Below are positions 44,850 through 54,220 of a DNA stretch of 64,000 nt, in pieces. The notes beneath the pieces were generated by a model that ran no database searches, was not told the origin of the DNA, and saw only the letters and a program-made list of their open reading frames with translations. Location of the stretch: assembly GCA_963802215.1 (NCBI GenBank), contig CAWDHQ010000001.1, positions 1,922,001-1,986,000 on the forward strand, in the 5' to 3' direction. The number at the start of each line of letters is the position of its first letter. Within the stretch, counting starts at the first letter, position 1. Both the position numbers and the translations under genes were made by a program. The stretch is from SHZI01 sp963802215 (GTDB lineage Bacteria; Pseudomonadota; Gammaproteobacteria; Steroidobacterales; GCA-2729495).

Positions 44850-44898
44850 GGGGGTCAGACTGCGATTTCCCAGCCCACAAAATCTCAGTCTGACCCCC
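44850..44898. repeat. Inverted repeat with GGGGGTCAGACTG arms
   Basis: Arms 44850-44868 and 44880-44898 are 19 bp each with one mismatch and begin GGGGGTCAGACTG. The sequence resembles the GGGGTCAGAC-type palindromes associated with REP-type elements and IS200-like or RAYT transposases in proteobacteria. It fills the gap between yhdP and the nitrilase-like gene, about 10 bp beyond the yhdP stop. Confidence 0.8.
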
Positions 44899-44908
44899 AT
44901 TTTCCGGT

Positions 44909-47900
44909 TCAGCGGGTCAGCTCGGCTTCCGGGGGCAGCTCCTTGAGGACCTCGGCCAGGTAACGCTCGCAATCCCGGAATGGTGTCAGGTCCACCTCGC
45001 TCTTCTGGACCCTGGTCACGGCCGGTTCGTCCCAGCCGCCTGATACCCGGTAGTAGCTCTCACCCAGCGAGCTCAGCGGCTTGCGGAAGATCTGTGAGAT
45101 CAGGAGCACCGTGCTACCGACGACTGGCCCGCCCACGAACCCGCCCACGGCCAGCACGTCGGAAACGTGGGGCCGGACGACGGCCAGCTGGTCGTAGCTC
45201 CGCTCCCGGATGGAGACGCGCCCCAGGATGCCGACGTCCGTCACCGGGCCTTCCAGGCCCAGGTTGCAGGTAAAGGCATTGCCCTTGTCGAGGCGGAATT
45301 CACCTTTCACCTGATCGAAGGCCAGGCCCTTGTCCGTCACGTCGGAGAAATCGAGGCCAAGGCGGCGGGGCAGCGCCGCAATGCTGAGCAGGCCGACGAA
45401 TCGACCGCCGCCTGGCTCGACCGGCAGGAACTGGCCCTTGTCAAGGTTGATTACGACCCTGCCACCGGCGGCATTGAGGAAGTCGTCGCTCGGACCGCCC
45501 GGCCAGAACAGGTCCAGGGTCACGCTGGCCTTCTCCCCCTCGATGACCGGGTCATAGCCGAGCGCCTGCAGCGTGGATGCGATGTTCGTGGAGGTCAGCT
45601 GCAGCCGGAGCTCGCTACGCTGACGGCGGACGTCGTTGTCCTCCACCACCCAGGTGGCATCGCCGCTGACCCGGAAGGTCGGACTCTCCAGATTGAGCGG
45701 CTCCACCACGATGCCATCGCCGCGCTGGGCAAGCTCTGCAGTCAGGCGCCCGAGCCGCATGTCCTTCAGCACGAAATCACCCACGGTAGCCCGCACGGCA
45801 GGCAGATTCCGCGGGTCCGCGGCACCATCGCCAGTGGCAGGATCGGACTCGACCAGCCAGAGGCGTTCCATATCGAGCACAACCGGCGCCTCGTCCCCCG
45901 GGCCGGCGGGGACGGTCACCGCGCCTTCCGCAGACGGTCCACGCACCGCCACGCGCCATTCACTTCCTGCACGCCGGGCATCTATCCGCGCCTCGGGAAA
46001 CGCCCGGCCGAGGATCGCGAAGCGGTCCGCCTGGATATCGATCTTGCGGATCAGGTCGTCCGGGGAGGCCTCGCTGCCGGCTGCCGCGCTGCGGCCAGGG
46101 AACCAGTCCTCGAAACGGAGACTCTCGAAGGTCCCGCCGATCTCCAGCCCGGGCTCTGCCGGAATGCTGGCCGGAATACTGCCGCTGCGCAGGGAGCCCC
46201 GGTCCAGACTCCAGGCAGACCTGGCGCGCCTGGTGGCCGCCACGAACTGCAGAGCCCAGCTGACGCCGCGCTCGATGGCGCCACTCACCTGGACCAGTCC
46301 CCGCCGCGGCAATTGCACCTCCAGTCGCATGGGCTCCGGATCGCCGGCCCCCTTCGTCAGGGGCGGCGGCAGGGTGCTGACGAGCTGCCCCAGATCCGAC
46401 TGGATATCGATCCGGACGGGCTCGCTCACGCGGCGAGCCGGCAACTTCACGTTCGCCTCCCAGGCGACGGCGCCGCCGAGCTTATCCGCATAGGGGAGGG
46501 AGAACGCAGCCGCCAGCTTTCCCACCGGGGTCTCGCCTTTGATGTCGGCCACCTGGATCAGGCCGGACTCGGCCGGTGTTGCGGCACGCAGCACGATCTT
46601 CACCGGCTCGTCCAGGAAGCGGCCGGTGAGCTCGGTGGCGGTAAGCCGGTCGGTATCCAGGCGCACGACACCATCCAGGGCGGTTAGGCCGAAGTCCACG
46701 CCGCGCAGACCCACGCTCGCGCCCTCCAGGTCGAAGGTGCCGGCCAGGCGATAGTCCTTCGGACTGGCAATGGGAACCCGCAGATCGATGCCCGTGGTCA
46801 CGGGGCCGCTGCCTGTCACGGTCTCGAGGGTGGGGCCCAGCAGAGCGGCTACCGGTGTCTGGCGGAGGAAGCCGAGGATCTGGCCGAGTTGCAGCCGGTT
46901 TGCCGCGGCCACGTCCAGCTCTGCATCGCGGATCAGGTTCGGGACGCGGATCTCGGCATCCCTGAAGGAAATGCCACCGAGCGAGCCCCGATTCTCAACC
47001 GACGTCAGCGTGACGCGATCAATGATGACGGTACCGGTTGCACTCTCCAGCCTGGGCCAGCCATCGGCATAGTCGAGCACCGCGTCCGCCAGCGTGAACT
47101 CGGCCCGAAAACGCCCACCCCCGTCCTCGTAGGGGAAACCGCGCAACGGGCCCTGCCAGAGCAGCTCCGCCCGGGGAACCGAGCCGGCGACGAAGGCGCG
47201 GTCCAGCCACTGCACGACGCCGGGCTTGAACCGCACCAGCGGCAGGTAGTTCAGGGCCGCCGGTGCCGAAGACGCCACGAAGCGGGCCGAGATGTCGACG
47301 AAGACGGAGCCCGCCGGGGGAAATGTCACGCGGACCCGCGACCGGCTCTCCCCGTCGGCGGTCGCGATCTGCAGTTCGTCACCGAAGACCTCCAGGCCCT
47401 TGTCCGACCGCTTCCAGCCGAGCAGCCCCGTGGCGCTGCTGGTACGGATGTCGGTGCGGAACAGTTTCGGAAAGCGCAGGATGCCGCCCGCAGACTTGAG
47501 GTCGACGCGGCCTCCGGACTGGTCGGCGCGCACGGTGCCGGTGACGCCCGTGACCGCCCAGCCTGGCGCCGGCATGACCAGCCCCATCTCCCGGAACGAC
47601 GCCTCTGCCTCCCAGCTCGCCTGCTGGTCCGCCGGCAAGGATGCCGTGAGCTTGAAGTCACTCACGTCGCCCTCCAGCCGCTCGGGCAGGAGATCGCGCC
47701 GAAGCCCGGTGCTGGCGACCGACCACAGGATCGGCCAAAGATCCTGCAGGCGCATGTTGCTGGCCACCGCGGTTAGCGCACCAGGGGCGGCGTCCGTGGG
47801 CGACCGGTAGCTGATGGAACCGGTGACCGCGGGGGAACTCCGGGCATCGCGCTGGACGGCGAAGCGCCGCAGGGTCGCCTCCCAGCCCGCCGCTCCCCGT

Positions 47901-48838
47901 TGCCAGGCGGCCTGGAGTTCCAGTTTCTCGAAATCGTTGTCGGTGGTCGCGACGCCATCCCAGACGGTAGGCTCCAGGTCCAGGTCCACGTCGATTGACG
48001 TCGGCGCAGTCCCGGTGAAGGTCGCCCGGAGGTCCACGTCGCCACGACCCGAGGCCAGGGGGGTGAGTTCATTGGCGAGCACGCGCAGCCACCGGGCCAC
48101 ATCGACATCGGCCCCCGTCGCCCTCACGTCCCAGTCCATCCGGTCAGGTGTCGGCGACGCGGCGGTTTGCCGGCCGGAAGGCAGCAGCGCGGCAGGCACC
48201 GTGCCGGCGAGTTCGATGCCGGACCCGAGACCGTCGCGCCCATCCACCTCGGCAGCAAACTCGACGAACCGGGGGCCCAGGTCCAGGTCCAGTTGCCGGA
48301 TGCCGAGCGCCAGGCGTGGCTCCAGGCGCGACGGGTCTTCCACCACGAGGTCGATGTCCCTGAGTTGCAGGTCCAGGCGTGGCAGGACCTGGCTCCTCGG
48401 CCGGCGCAGCAATTCGTCGAGGAACACGGTGTTCACCAGCCACTGGCCGCTCGCCAGGCGCTCGGCCTTGACACTTGCCCCGCTGACGGCAATCCGGCCC
48501 GGCTGGAGCCGGCGATCCACGATGAGCCGCCAGATACTTACGCCAACACTCAGTTCCCTGGCATCGAACACCGGCCGCGCGTCCGCCAGCATCGCAATGC
48601 GCACGTCTGAAAAGCGGACCTCGGGACCGCGGAGGGGCCAGCTGGCGCTCAGGGTCCGGAACTGTACGTCGAAGCCGGTTGCCTCCGTGACGAAGCGCCG
48701 GATCTGATCCTGGTATTCGGGAGCCAGGGGCAGGAGCAGGCGGGCGAGGCCCACCAGGACCGCCAGGACGATGAGTACGGCCGCGGCGATGCCAGCCAGC
48801 CAGCCCAGGCTCCGCCCAAGGATCCCGCGTTCCCTCAC
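44909..48838 (-). CDS. yhdP: YhdP-family AsmA-like phospholipid transport protein
   Basis: A 1309-residue protein with one N-terminal membrane helix (WLAGIAAAVLIVLAVLVGLARLL) and a very long periplasmic region of repeated beta strands. This is the AsmA/TamB/YhdP bridge fold that carries phospholipids between the inner and outer membranes. The length matches E. coli YhdP (about 1270). It starts with GTG, 12 bp after rng. A C-terminal AsmA-like segment (GRVVINLDKGQFLPVEPGGGRFVGLLS) is present. Confidence 0.93.
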   Translation of the reverse strand: MRERGILGRSLGWLAGIAAAVLIVLAVLVGLARLLLPLAPEYQDQIRRFVTEATGFDVQFRTLSASWPLRGPEVRFSDVRIAMLADARPVFDARELSVGVSIWRLIVDRRLQPGRIAVSGASVKAERLASGQWLVNTVFLDELLRRPRSQVLPRLDLQLRDIDLVVEDPSRLEPRLALGIRQLDLDLGPRFVEFAAEVDGRDGLGSGIELAGTVPAALLPSGRQTAASPTPDRMDWDVRATGADVDVARWLRVLANELTPLASGRGDVDLRATFTGTAPTSIDVDLDLEPTVWDGVATTDNDFEKLELQAAWQRGAAGWEATLRRFAVQRDARSSPAVTGSISYRSPTDAAPGALTAVASNMRLQDLWPILWSVASTGLRRDLLPERLEGDVSDFKLTASLPADQQASWEAEASFREMGLVMPAPGWAVTGVTGTVRADQSGGRVDLKSAGGILRFPKLFRTDIRTSSATGLLGWKRSDKGLEVFGDELQIATADGESRSRVRVTFPPAGSVFVDISARFVASSAPAALNYLPLVRFKPGVVQWLDRAFVAGSVPRAELLWQGPLRGFPYEDGGGRFRAEFTLADAVLDYADGWPRLESATGTVIIDRVTLTSVENRGSLGGISFRDAEIRVPNLIRDAELDVAAANRLQLGQILGFLRQTPVAALLGPTLETVTGSGPVTTGIDLRVPIASPKDYRLAGTFDLEGASVGLRGVDFGLTALDGVVRLDTDRLTATELTGRFLDEPVKIVLRAATPAESGLIQVADIKGETPVGKLAAAFSLPYADKLGGAVAWEANVKLPARRVSEPVRIDIQSDLGQLVSTLPPPLTKGAGDPEPMRLEVQLPRRGLVQVSGAIERGVSWALQFVAATRRARSAWSLDRGSLRSGSIPASIPAEPGLEIGGTFESLRFEDWFPGRSAAAGSEASPDDLIRKIDIQADRFAILGRAFPEARIDARRAGSEWRVAVRGPSAEGAVTVPAGPGDEAPVVLDMERLWLVESDPATGDGAADPRNLPAVRATVGDFVLKDMRLGRLTAELAQRGDGIVVEPLNLESPTFRVSGDATWVVEDNDVRRQRSELRLQLTSTNIASTLQALGYDPVIEGEKASVTLDLFWPGGPSDDFLNAAGGRVVINLDKGQFLPVEPGGGRFVGLLSIAALPRRLGLDFSDVTDKGLAFDQVKGEFRLDKGNAFTCNLGLEGPVTDVGILGRVSIRERSYDQLAVVRPHVSDVLAVGGFVGGPVVGSTVLLISQIFRKPLSSLGESYYRVSGGWDEPAVTRVQKSEVDLTPFRDCERYLAEVLKELPPEAELTR

Positions 48839-48850
48839 GGCGCCGTCGGC

Positions 48851-50317
48851 CTACGCCAGCACGACGTCGAACTGATCCTGGCCATACAGGCTTTCCGCCT
48901 GCAGCCGGATCGACTTGCCGGTCAGGGCCTCGAGTTCGGCGATGCTGGACGACTCCTCATCCAGCAGCAGCTCGATGACTTCCTGGTGAGCGAGAATTAC
49001 CAACTCCTTGAAACTGAACTGCGCATGCTGCCGGAGAATCTCACGGAAGATCTCGTAGCAGACCGTCTCGGGGGACTTGATGTGCCCCCGCCCCTCGCAG
49101 GTTGGACAGGGCTCGCACAGCAGGTGTTCCAGGCTTTCCCGGGTCCTCTTCCGGGTCATCTGCACGAGCCCGAGCGGCGACACCTCGGCGACCTGTGAAC
49201 GGACGGTATCGCCGGCCAGAGCGGCGTTCAGCGCCTCCAGGACCTGCTTCCGGTGGGACTCCTCCAGCATGTCAATGAAATCAATGATGATGATCCCGCC
49301 GAGATTGCGCAGCCGGAGCTGCCGGGCGATGGCCACCGCAGCCTCGAGATTGGTCCGGAAGATGGTGTCTTCCAGGTTCCGGTGCCCGACGTAGCCACCG
49401 GTGTTCACATCGATGCTGGTCAGCGCCTCCGTCTGGTCGATGACCAGGTAGCCGCCCGACTTGAGATCCACCTTGCGGGCCAGTGCCTTCTGGATCTCAT
49501 CCTCGATGCCATAGAGGTCGAAGATCGGCCGGGGGCCCGGGTAGAACTCGATGCGGCCCGCCAGTTCAGGCATGACGCTGGCGGCAAATCCCCGCAACTC
49601 ATCGCAGGCCCGCGCGTCATCGATTCGCACCTTGACCGTGGCCGGATTCACGAGGTCGCGCAGCACGCGTATGGCAAGCGGCAGGTCCTGGTGGACGAGC
49701 GACGGCACCGGGGAGTTCTGCGCCTGCTTCCACACCACTTCCCAGAGGCGGTGCAGGAACTCCACATCGGCGCGCAGAGGATCCTCGCCCACCCCTTCGG
49801 CCGCGGTCCGCACGATATAGCCATGGACTGGATGGTCGCCGGTCAGCCCGATCATCAGCTGCTTCAGCCGGGCGCGCTCCTCCTCGGATTCAATTCGACC
49901 GGAGACGCCGAGCGTCGTCTCCCGGGGCAGCAGCACGAGGTAGCGGGACGGCATTGTGATGAACGTCGTGAGGCGGGCACCCTTGGTGCCCAGCTGGTCC
50001 TTTACCACCTGGACCAGCACCGTGTCGCCCTCTCGCAGCAGGTCCCGGATGTCCGCTTCCAGACCCGGAACGGCCGGCGTCGACCCGGGCGGCGGCAGAA
50101 CGTCGGAGGCGTGGAGGAACCCCGTGCGGGCCAGGCCCATTTCCACGAAGGCGGCCTGCATTCCCGGCAGAACCCGGGCCACACGGCCCTTGTAGATGTT
50201 TCCGGTGAGGCCCCGCCGTGACGTACGCTCGATCAAAACCTCCCGGAGGACGCCGCCCTCCACGACGGCGGCGCGGACTTCCCGCGAGGTGAGATTGATG
50301 AGGATCTCTTCGTTCAC
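48851..50317 (-). CDS. rng: Ribonuclease G
   Basis: A 488-residue RNase E/G-family endonuclease that matures the 16S rRNA 5' end and turns over mRNA. An N-terminal S1 domain (GNIYKGRVARVLPGMQAAFVEMG) is followed by the catalytic DNase I-like part (SIDVNTGGYVG and IIIIDFIDML, with the metal Asp residues). The zinc-link CEPCPTCEGRG joins dimers. It starts with GTG at 50315-50317 (M-NEEILINLTSREVRAA), giving E. coli-like length. It lacks the long RNase E tail. Confidence 0.95.
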   Translation of the reverse strand: MNEEILINLTSREVRAAVVEGGVLREVLIERTSRRGLTGNIYKGRVARVLPGMQAAFVEMGLARTGFLHASDVLPPPGSTPAVPGLEADIRDLLREGDTVLVQVVKDQLGTKGARLTTFITMPSRYLVLLPRETTLGVSGRIESEEERARLKQLMIGLTGDHPVHGYIVRTAAEGVGEDPLRADVEFLHRLWEVVWKQAQNSPVPSLVHQDLPLAIRVLRDLVNPATVKVRIDDARACDELRGFAASVMPELAGRIEFYPGPRPIFDLYGIEDEIQKALARKVDLKSGGYLVIDQTEALTSIDVNTGGYVGHRNLEDTIFRTNLEAAVAIARQLRLRNLGGIIIIDFIDMLEESHRKQVLEALNAALAGDTVRSQVAEVSPLGLVQMTRKRTRESLEHLLCEPCPTCEGRGHIKSPETVCYEIFREILRQHAQFSFKELVILAHQEVIELLLDEESSSIAELEALTGKSIRLQAESLYGQDQFDVVLA

Positions 50318-50325
50318 GGCGGGGG

Positions 50326-50916
50326 TCAGAACAGCTCGCAACCGAACAGGGTCAGCAGCCGGGCCGTCTCGAACAGGGGCAGCCCCATCACGCCGGAGTA
50401 GCTTCCCCGCAGGTCGGAGATGAATTGCGCGCCGCGGCCCTGGATGGCATAGGCACCGGCCTTGTCGGCCGGCTCGCCGGTGCGCCAGTACGCGGCTATT
50501 TCCCCGCATGTCAGTGCGCGGAAGGTGACCTCGCTGCGACTGAGTTCGACCCGCTCCCTCTGCCCGTCCGCGACGGCCACGGCGGTAAACACGGAATGTG
50601 TCCGGCCCGACAGGCGGCCCAGGATCCTGGCAGCATCCGCCTGGTCGAGGGGCTTGGCGAACAACTCGGCACCCAGGGCTACCGACGTGTCGGCTGCAAC
50701 GACGGGTATGCGCGAGTCCTGCCGGAGTGCCACGCCGGCCAGCGCCTTGGCGGATGCCAGGCGGCAGACCAGGTCAGCAGCACCTTCCCCGGGCTGGACC
50801 TCCTCATCCACGGCAACCGGCAGCACCTCGAACCGTACCCCAAGCTGGGCCAGAAGCTCCTTCCGCCTCGGGGAGGCTGAGGCGAGATACACGATCGGGT
50901 TCAGGGGCGGGTTCAC
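50326..50916 (-). CDS. maf: Maf/YhdE nucleoside triphosphate pyrophosphatase
   Basis: A 196-residue house-cleaning pyrophosphatase acting on dTTP/UTP or modified nucleotides. The motif LASASPRRKELL, the metal-binding DEEV and the TSVALG segment are present. It starts with GTG. It lies between rlmH and rng, the usual gammaproteobacterial order. Confidence 0.93.
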   Translation of the reverse strand: MNPPLNPIVYLASASPRRKELLAQLGVRFEVLPVAVDEEVQPGEGAADLVCRLASAKALAGVALRQDSRIPVVAADTSVALGAELFAKPLDQADAARILGRLSGRTHSVFTAVAVADGQRERVELSRSEVTFRALTCGEIAAYWRTGEPADKAGAYAIQGRGAQFISDLRGSYSGVMGLPLFETARLLTLFGCELF

Positions 50917-50936
50917 GGGGCTGGACGTCCTGGCAT

Positions 50937-51407
50937 TCAGGCCTTGTGGTACGGATGGCCCTGCAGGATCGTCCAGGCGCGATACAGCTGCTCGACGACG
51001 ATCACGCGGACAAGGCCATGGGGGAACGTCAGGGCGGACAGGGACCAGGACTGGTTGGCGCGCACCGTCACTTCCTCTGCCAGACCCTCGGGGCCGCCGA
51101 TGACGAGCGCCACCGACGGCTGATGGTTCTGCCAGCGCGCCAGTTCCCGGGCGAGCTCAGCCGAGGACCAGCCCCGCCCCCGCTCGTCCAGCGTCACCAC
51201 GAAATCACCGGGCTTGATGCGCTGTAGTATTCGCTGGCCTTCCTTGGCCTTTGCCACCGCGGGATCGCCACCGGAGGAGCGTAGCGACAACGGGATCTCG
51301 ACGAGCTCGGGCTTCAGGTGCGCCGGCAAGCGGGCCAGGTACAGGCTGACGGCCTCACGCACCCAGTCTTCCGGGCGGGTACCGATCACCAGGAGCCGTA
51401 TTTTCAT
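50937..51407 (-). CDS. rlmH: 23S rRNA (pseudouridine1915-N3)-methyltransferase RlmH
   Basis: A 156-residue SPOUT-class methyltransferase, the usual length. FVVTLDERGRGWSSAELA, VALVIGGPEGL and the C-terminal knot LFPH-like LTFPHGLVRVIVVEQLYRAW are standard. The start MKIRLLVIG sets the length. A 121-bp gap with GC-rich palindromic sequence separates it from rsfS. Confidence 0.96.
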   Translation of the reverse strand: MKIRLLVIGTRPEDWVREAVSLYLARLPAHLKPELVEIPLSLRSSGGDPAVAKAKEGQRILQRIKPGDFVVTLDERGRGWSSAELARELARWQNHQPSVALVIGGPEGLAEEVTVRANQSWSLSALTFPHGLVRVIVVEQLYRAWTILQGHPYHKA

Positions 51408-51528
51408 GCGTGATTCTGCCAAGTCCCCGCCGGGAGGGGGCGGAGGATCATACACGCCAACCCGACCGGCCTGACCGGTGGGCGGCCCGGTGCCCCAAGA
51501 CCCCGCCGAGGGTCGGCCAGGACCGGCC

Positions 51529-51867
51529 TCAGGCGGTGGCGGCGGCCCCCATGTCCCAGAGGCTTTCCAGCTTGTAAAACTCCCGGGCCTTGGGCTGCAT
51601 GATGTGCACAACCACATCCGCCAGATCCACCAGGACCCACTCGCCGCTGCCAGTGCCCTCGACACCCAGCGGCGGGCAACCGGCCTCGGAGGCCCGCTGC
51701 ACCAGCCGGTCGGCGATGGACTTCACGTGGCGATCGGACGTGCCGCTCGCCACGACCATGTAGTCCGCGATCGTGGTCAGCTGGCGCACGTCCAGCACCT
51801 TGATATCGCGGGCCTTGAGATCCGCCAGCGCGTGCTCCGCAAGCGCCAGCAGTTGCTTACTGCGCAC
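51529..51867 (-). CDS. rsfS: Ribosome silencing factor RsfS
   Basis: A 112-residue protein that binds L14 and blocks subunit joining in stationary phase or starvation. KARDIKVLDVRQLTTIADYMVVASGTSDRHVKSIAD and EWVLVDLADVVVHIM are the family core. It overlaps nadD by 11 bp. Confidence 0.95.
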   Translation of the reverse strand: MRSKQLLALAEHALADLKARDIKVLDVRQLTTIADYMVVASGTSDRHVKSIADRLVQRASEAGCPPLGVEGTGSGEWVLVDLADVVVHIMQPKAREFYKLESLWDMGAAATA

Positions 51868-52525
51868 TAGTTAATGCCTCCCTTGGATTGGCATAGATGT
51901 GGGTCTTGGCGATCAATTCAAGCACGGCGTCCGGCACGAGAAAGCGGGGATCGCCGCCGCCGGCCACCAGGGCGCGGATCGCCGACGACGAAATTTCGAG
52001 CTGGGTGACGTCCCGGAGCAGCACGCGCCCGGCGGGAGCACTGGCAAGGTCACTGGCTCTGGCCGTACCCCGGGCCTGCAGGAGCTCGCCGGCCTCGCCC
52101 TCCATCGGTTGCCCCACCCCGGGACGGCGCGCCACCACGATGTGGGCCAGGTCCGGGATGTCGCGCCAGCGGTGCCACGTGGGCAAGCCCAGAAACGCAT
52201 CGAGTCCGAGCAGAAGGCACAGCGACCGGTCGCCCACTTCCTCGCGAAGGCTCGAAAGCGTATCGACCATGTAGGACAGCCCCGGCCGGCGAAGTTCCCG
52301 GCCATCGACGCGGAAGCCCGGCAGGCCCTCGAGGGCGGCCTCGAGCATGCGCAGCCGCAACGCTTCCGGAGCCACGGCCGGGGGACGGTGGGGCGGCAGG
52401 CGACAGGGCACGAAGCGGACCTCGGCCAGGCCGAGCGCGGTCATCAGCTCATGGGCCGTGCGCAGGTGACCCACGTGGACGGGGTCGAAGGTGCCGCCAA
52501 AAACGCCGATCGGTTGCTGCGGCAT
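51857..52525 (-). CDS. nadD: Nicotinate-nucleotide adenylyltransferase
   Basis: A 222-residue enzyme making deamido-NAD from nicotinate mononucleotide and ATP. GVFGGTFDPVHVGH near the N-terminus and ISSSAIR near the C-terminus are the nucleotidyltransferase motifs. Its ATG shares one base with the holA stop, and it overlaps rsfS. Confidence 0.95.
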   Translation of the reverse strand: MPQQPIGVFGGTFDPVHVGHLRTAHELMTALGLAEVRFVPCRLPPHRPPAVAPEALRLRMLEAALEGLPGFRVDGRELRRPGLSYMVDTLSSLREEVGDRSLCLLLGLDAFLGLPTWHRWRDIPDLAHIVVARRPGVGQPMEGEAGELLQARGTARASDLASAPAGRVLLRDVTQLEISSSAIRALVAGGGDPRFLVPDAVLELIAKTHIYANPREALTSAQ

Positions 52526-53598
52526 CAGGTGAGTTCGGCTCCCTTGAGCGGCCGGCCCGCCAGGGCCAGGGTGAGTTCGAGCAGGGCATTCCACGGGTCG
52601 CCGGGCCGGGCGCCCTTGACGATCTGGTCGGCGCGGCCGGCCATGCGCAGCAGCCGGCGGAGCGCACCTGGCTTTTGGATCCGCAGCGCCCGGATGAAGA
52701 GATCAGACCGGGATTGCCAGACGCCGGCGCCCTGGACGCCCTTCGCGGCGGAGCCATCGCGGCTGGCCCGGATGCCGGCGTCCACCAGGATCAGCGCCTC
52801 CCGTACCAGCGACCAGAGCACCAGCGGCGCGGCAATCCCCTCATCCCGGAGGCCGCCCAGCACCCTGACCGCACGCTCCACATCTCCGGCGAGCGCCGCA
52901 TCGCTGAGCTGGAAAACATCGAACCGGGCACCATCCGCGACGGCGGCACGGATCCTGTCCACGTCGAGGGTGGTGCCCTGTGGATGCAGGAGCGCCAGCT
53001 TGTCGATCTCCTGCTGGGCTGCCAGCAGGTTGCCCTCCACGCGGGCCGCGAGCAGGTCCAGGCCCTCGGAGTCGCAGGTGAGGCCGGCCGCCCGGAAACG
53101 CCGGGCGATCCACTGGGGCAGGTCGGCCAGTTGAGGCGGGCGGGTTTCGATCCAGACGCCGGCGTTCGCCAGCGCGCTGGCCCAGGCGGACTCCGCGACC
53201 TTCCGGGTGAGCGCCGGGGTGATGATCACCACCACGTTGCCATCAGGTTCCCGGCTGGCCAGTGCGCGCAGGGCCCGTGAGCCCTCATCGCCGGGTGTCG
53301 GCGTGGGCAGCCGGATTTCCACGAGCTTGCCCGCGGAGAACAGGGACAGGTTGCGCAGGGACCCCGTGACGTTCTCCCAGCTGAAGGAGCGCTCGACGAC
53401 GTGGGATTCGCGCTCCTCGCACCCGCCGGCGATGGCGGCGGCCCGGAGGGCATCGACGACCTCGTTGACCAGCAGGGGCTCTTCCCCGGAAACCAGGTAG
53501 ACGGAGGCCAGCCTGGAAGCCCCAGGAGGCGTGTCGCCGCGGGGGCGATCCAGGTGTTCCTTCATCTGCTGAAGGAACTGGTCGGGCCTTGGCTTCAT
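52525..53598 (-). CDS. holA: DNA polymerase III subunit delta
   Basis: A 357-residue clamp-loader delta subunit, which opens the beta sliding clamp. YLVSGEEPLLVNEVVDALRAAA, FSAGKLVEIRLP and EGNLLAAQQEIDKLALL are typical. In most gammaproteobacteria holA follows lptE directly; here seven genes (mtgA to the Trm112-like gene) lie between them. Confidence 0.94.
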   Translation of the reverse strand: MKPRPDQFLQQMKEHLDRPRGDTPPGASRLASVYLVSGEEPLLVNEVVDALRAAAIAGGCEERESHVVERSFSWENVTGSLRNLSLFSAGKLVEIRLPTPTPGDEGSRALRALASREPDGNVVVIITPALTRKVAESAWASALANAGVWIETRPPQLADLPQWIARRFRAAGLTCDSEGLDLLAARVEGNLLAAQQEIDKLALLHPQGTTLDVDRIRAAVADGARFDVFQLSDAALAGDVERAVRVLGGLRDEGIAAPLVLWSLVREALILVDAGIRASRDGSAAKGVQGAGVWQSRSDLFIRALRIQKPGALRRLLRMAGRADQIVKGARPGDPWNALLELTLALAGRPLKGAELT

Positions 53599-53611
53599 GC
53601 CAGGACTGCTT

Positions 53612-53635
53612 GCCTGGCTATTGGCCTGGCTATTG
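53612..53635. repeat. Two tandem copies of a 12-bp unit
   Basis: GCCTGGCTATTG occurs twice head to tail, at 53612-53623 and 53624-53635. It spans the stop of the Trm112-like gene and the space before holA. Two copies only; possibly replication slippage. Confidence 0.7.
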
Positions 53636-53887
53636 GCCGAGCTGTTGCCAGTCTATGGACTCCTCTTCGAGAAGGACGGGAATACCGTCGCGGACGGGGT
53701 ACACGAGGCGCCCGTCCCGGGTGACCAGGGCTTCGGACAGGGTTTCGGGGAGGGCGAGAGCGGAGCGATTGCGGAGCTGGCCGGAAGTAATCGCCGAGTT
53801 CAGGCGCAGGAGCCGGTCACCGTCCAGCAGCTGCAGCGGCAGCTTTGTGACAGGGCAGCAGACGATGTCCAGCAATCTCTTATCCAT
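53630..53887 (-). CDS. Trm112-family protein (YcaR/UPF0434)
   Basis: An 85-residue small protein. LLDIVCCPVTKLPL at the start and LVYPVRDGIPVLL at the end are the Trm112-like zinc-ribbon hallmarks, though only the N-terminal CC pair is present, as in bacterial YcaR. Function in bacteria is uncertain. A TATATT box lies just upstream on the minus strand within a short inverted repeat (GGCACC/GGTGCC). Confidence 0.88.
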   Translation of the reverse strand: MDKRLLDIVCCPVTKLPLQLLDGDRLLRLNSAITSGQLRNRSALALPETLSEALVTRDGRLVYPVRDGIPVLLEEESIDWQQLGQ

Positions 53888-53923
53888 CCCGATGGCACCG
53901 AATATAGCAGGGAATGGTGCCGG

Positions 53924-54220
53924 TCAATCGCGGCCCCACCAGACATAATCCCTGGGCACCGGGTCGGCGCCCGCACCCGCCCCCAGTGCCGTGAAGGGGT
54001 GGCATCGGCCAATCCGCCGGAGCCCCAGCCAGCCGCCGCGCACCAGGCCAAACCGGCCTATCGCCTCGATGGCATAGGCCGAACAGGTGGGCAAATAACG
54101 GCAGTTCGTCCCCAGCCAGGGCGACAGCGCCACCTGGTACCCCCGGATCAGCCCGATGGCGGCCCGCGCGGCCAGGCCTGCTCGCCCGGGGGGCGGGCCG
54201 GATTTCAGCCCCCTGCACAT
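53924..54220 (-). CDS. yidD: Membrane protein insertion efficiency factor YidD
   Basis: A 98-residue YidD protein, which helps YidC insert inner-membrane proteins. IRGYQVALSPWLGTNCRYLPTCSAYAIEAIGRFG with its cysteines is diagnostic. ATG 54220 lies inside the end of sufE (16-bp overlap). It usually sits beside rnpA and yidC at the origin; here it is next to sufE and cysS, an unusual place. Confidence 0.93.
   Translation of the reverse strand: MCRGLKSGPPPGRAGLAARAAIGLIRGYQVALSPWLGTNCRYLPTCSAYAIEAIGRFGLVRGGWLGLRRIGRCHPFTALGAGAGADPVPRDYVWWGRD

Noticed and set aside
45167..46687. 506-codon plus-strand frame within yhdP
   Set aside because: Same GC-shadow effect; YhdP on the minus strand is continuous and of normal length.
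48164..48363. Small ORFs in all frames inside yhdP, rng and holA
   Set aside because: They lack ribosome sites and motifs and lie wholly within well-supported genes.
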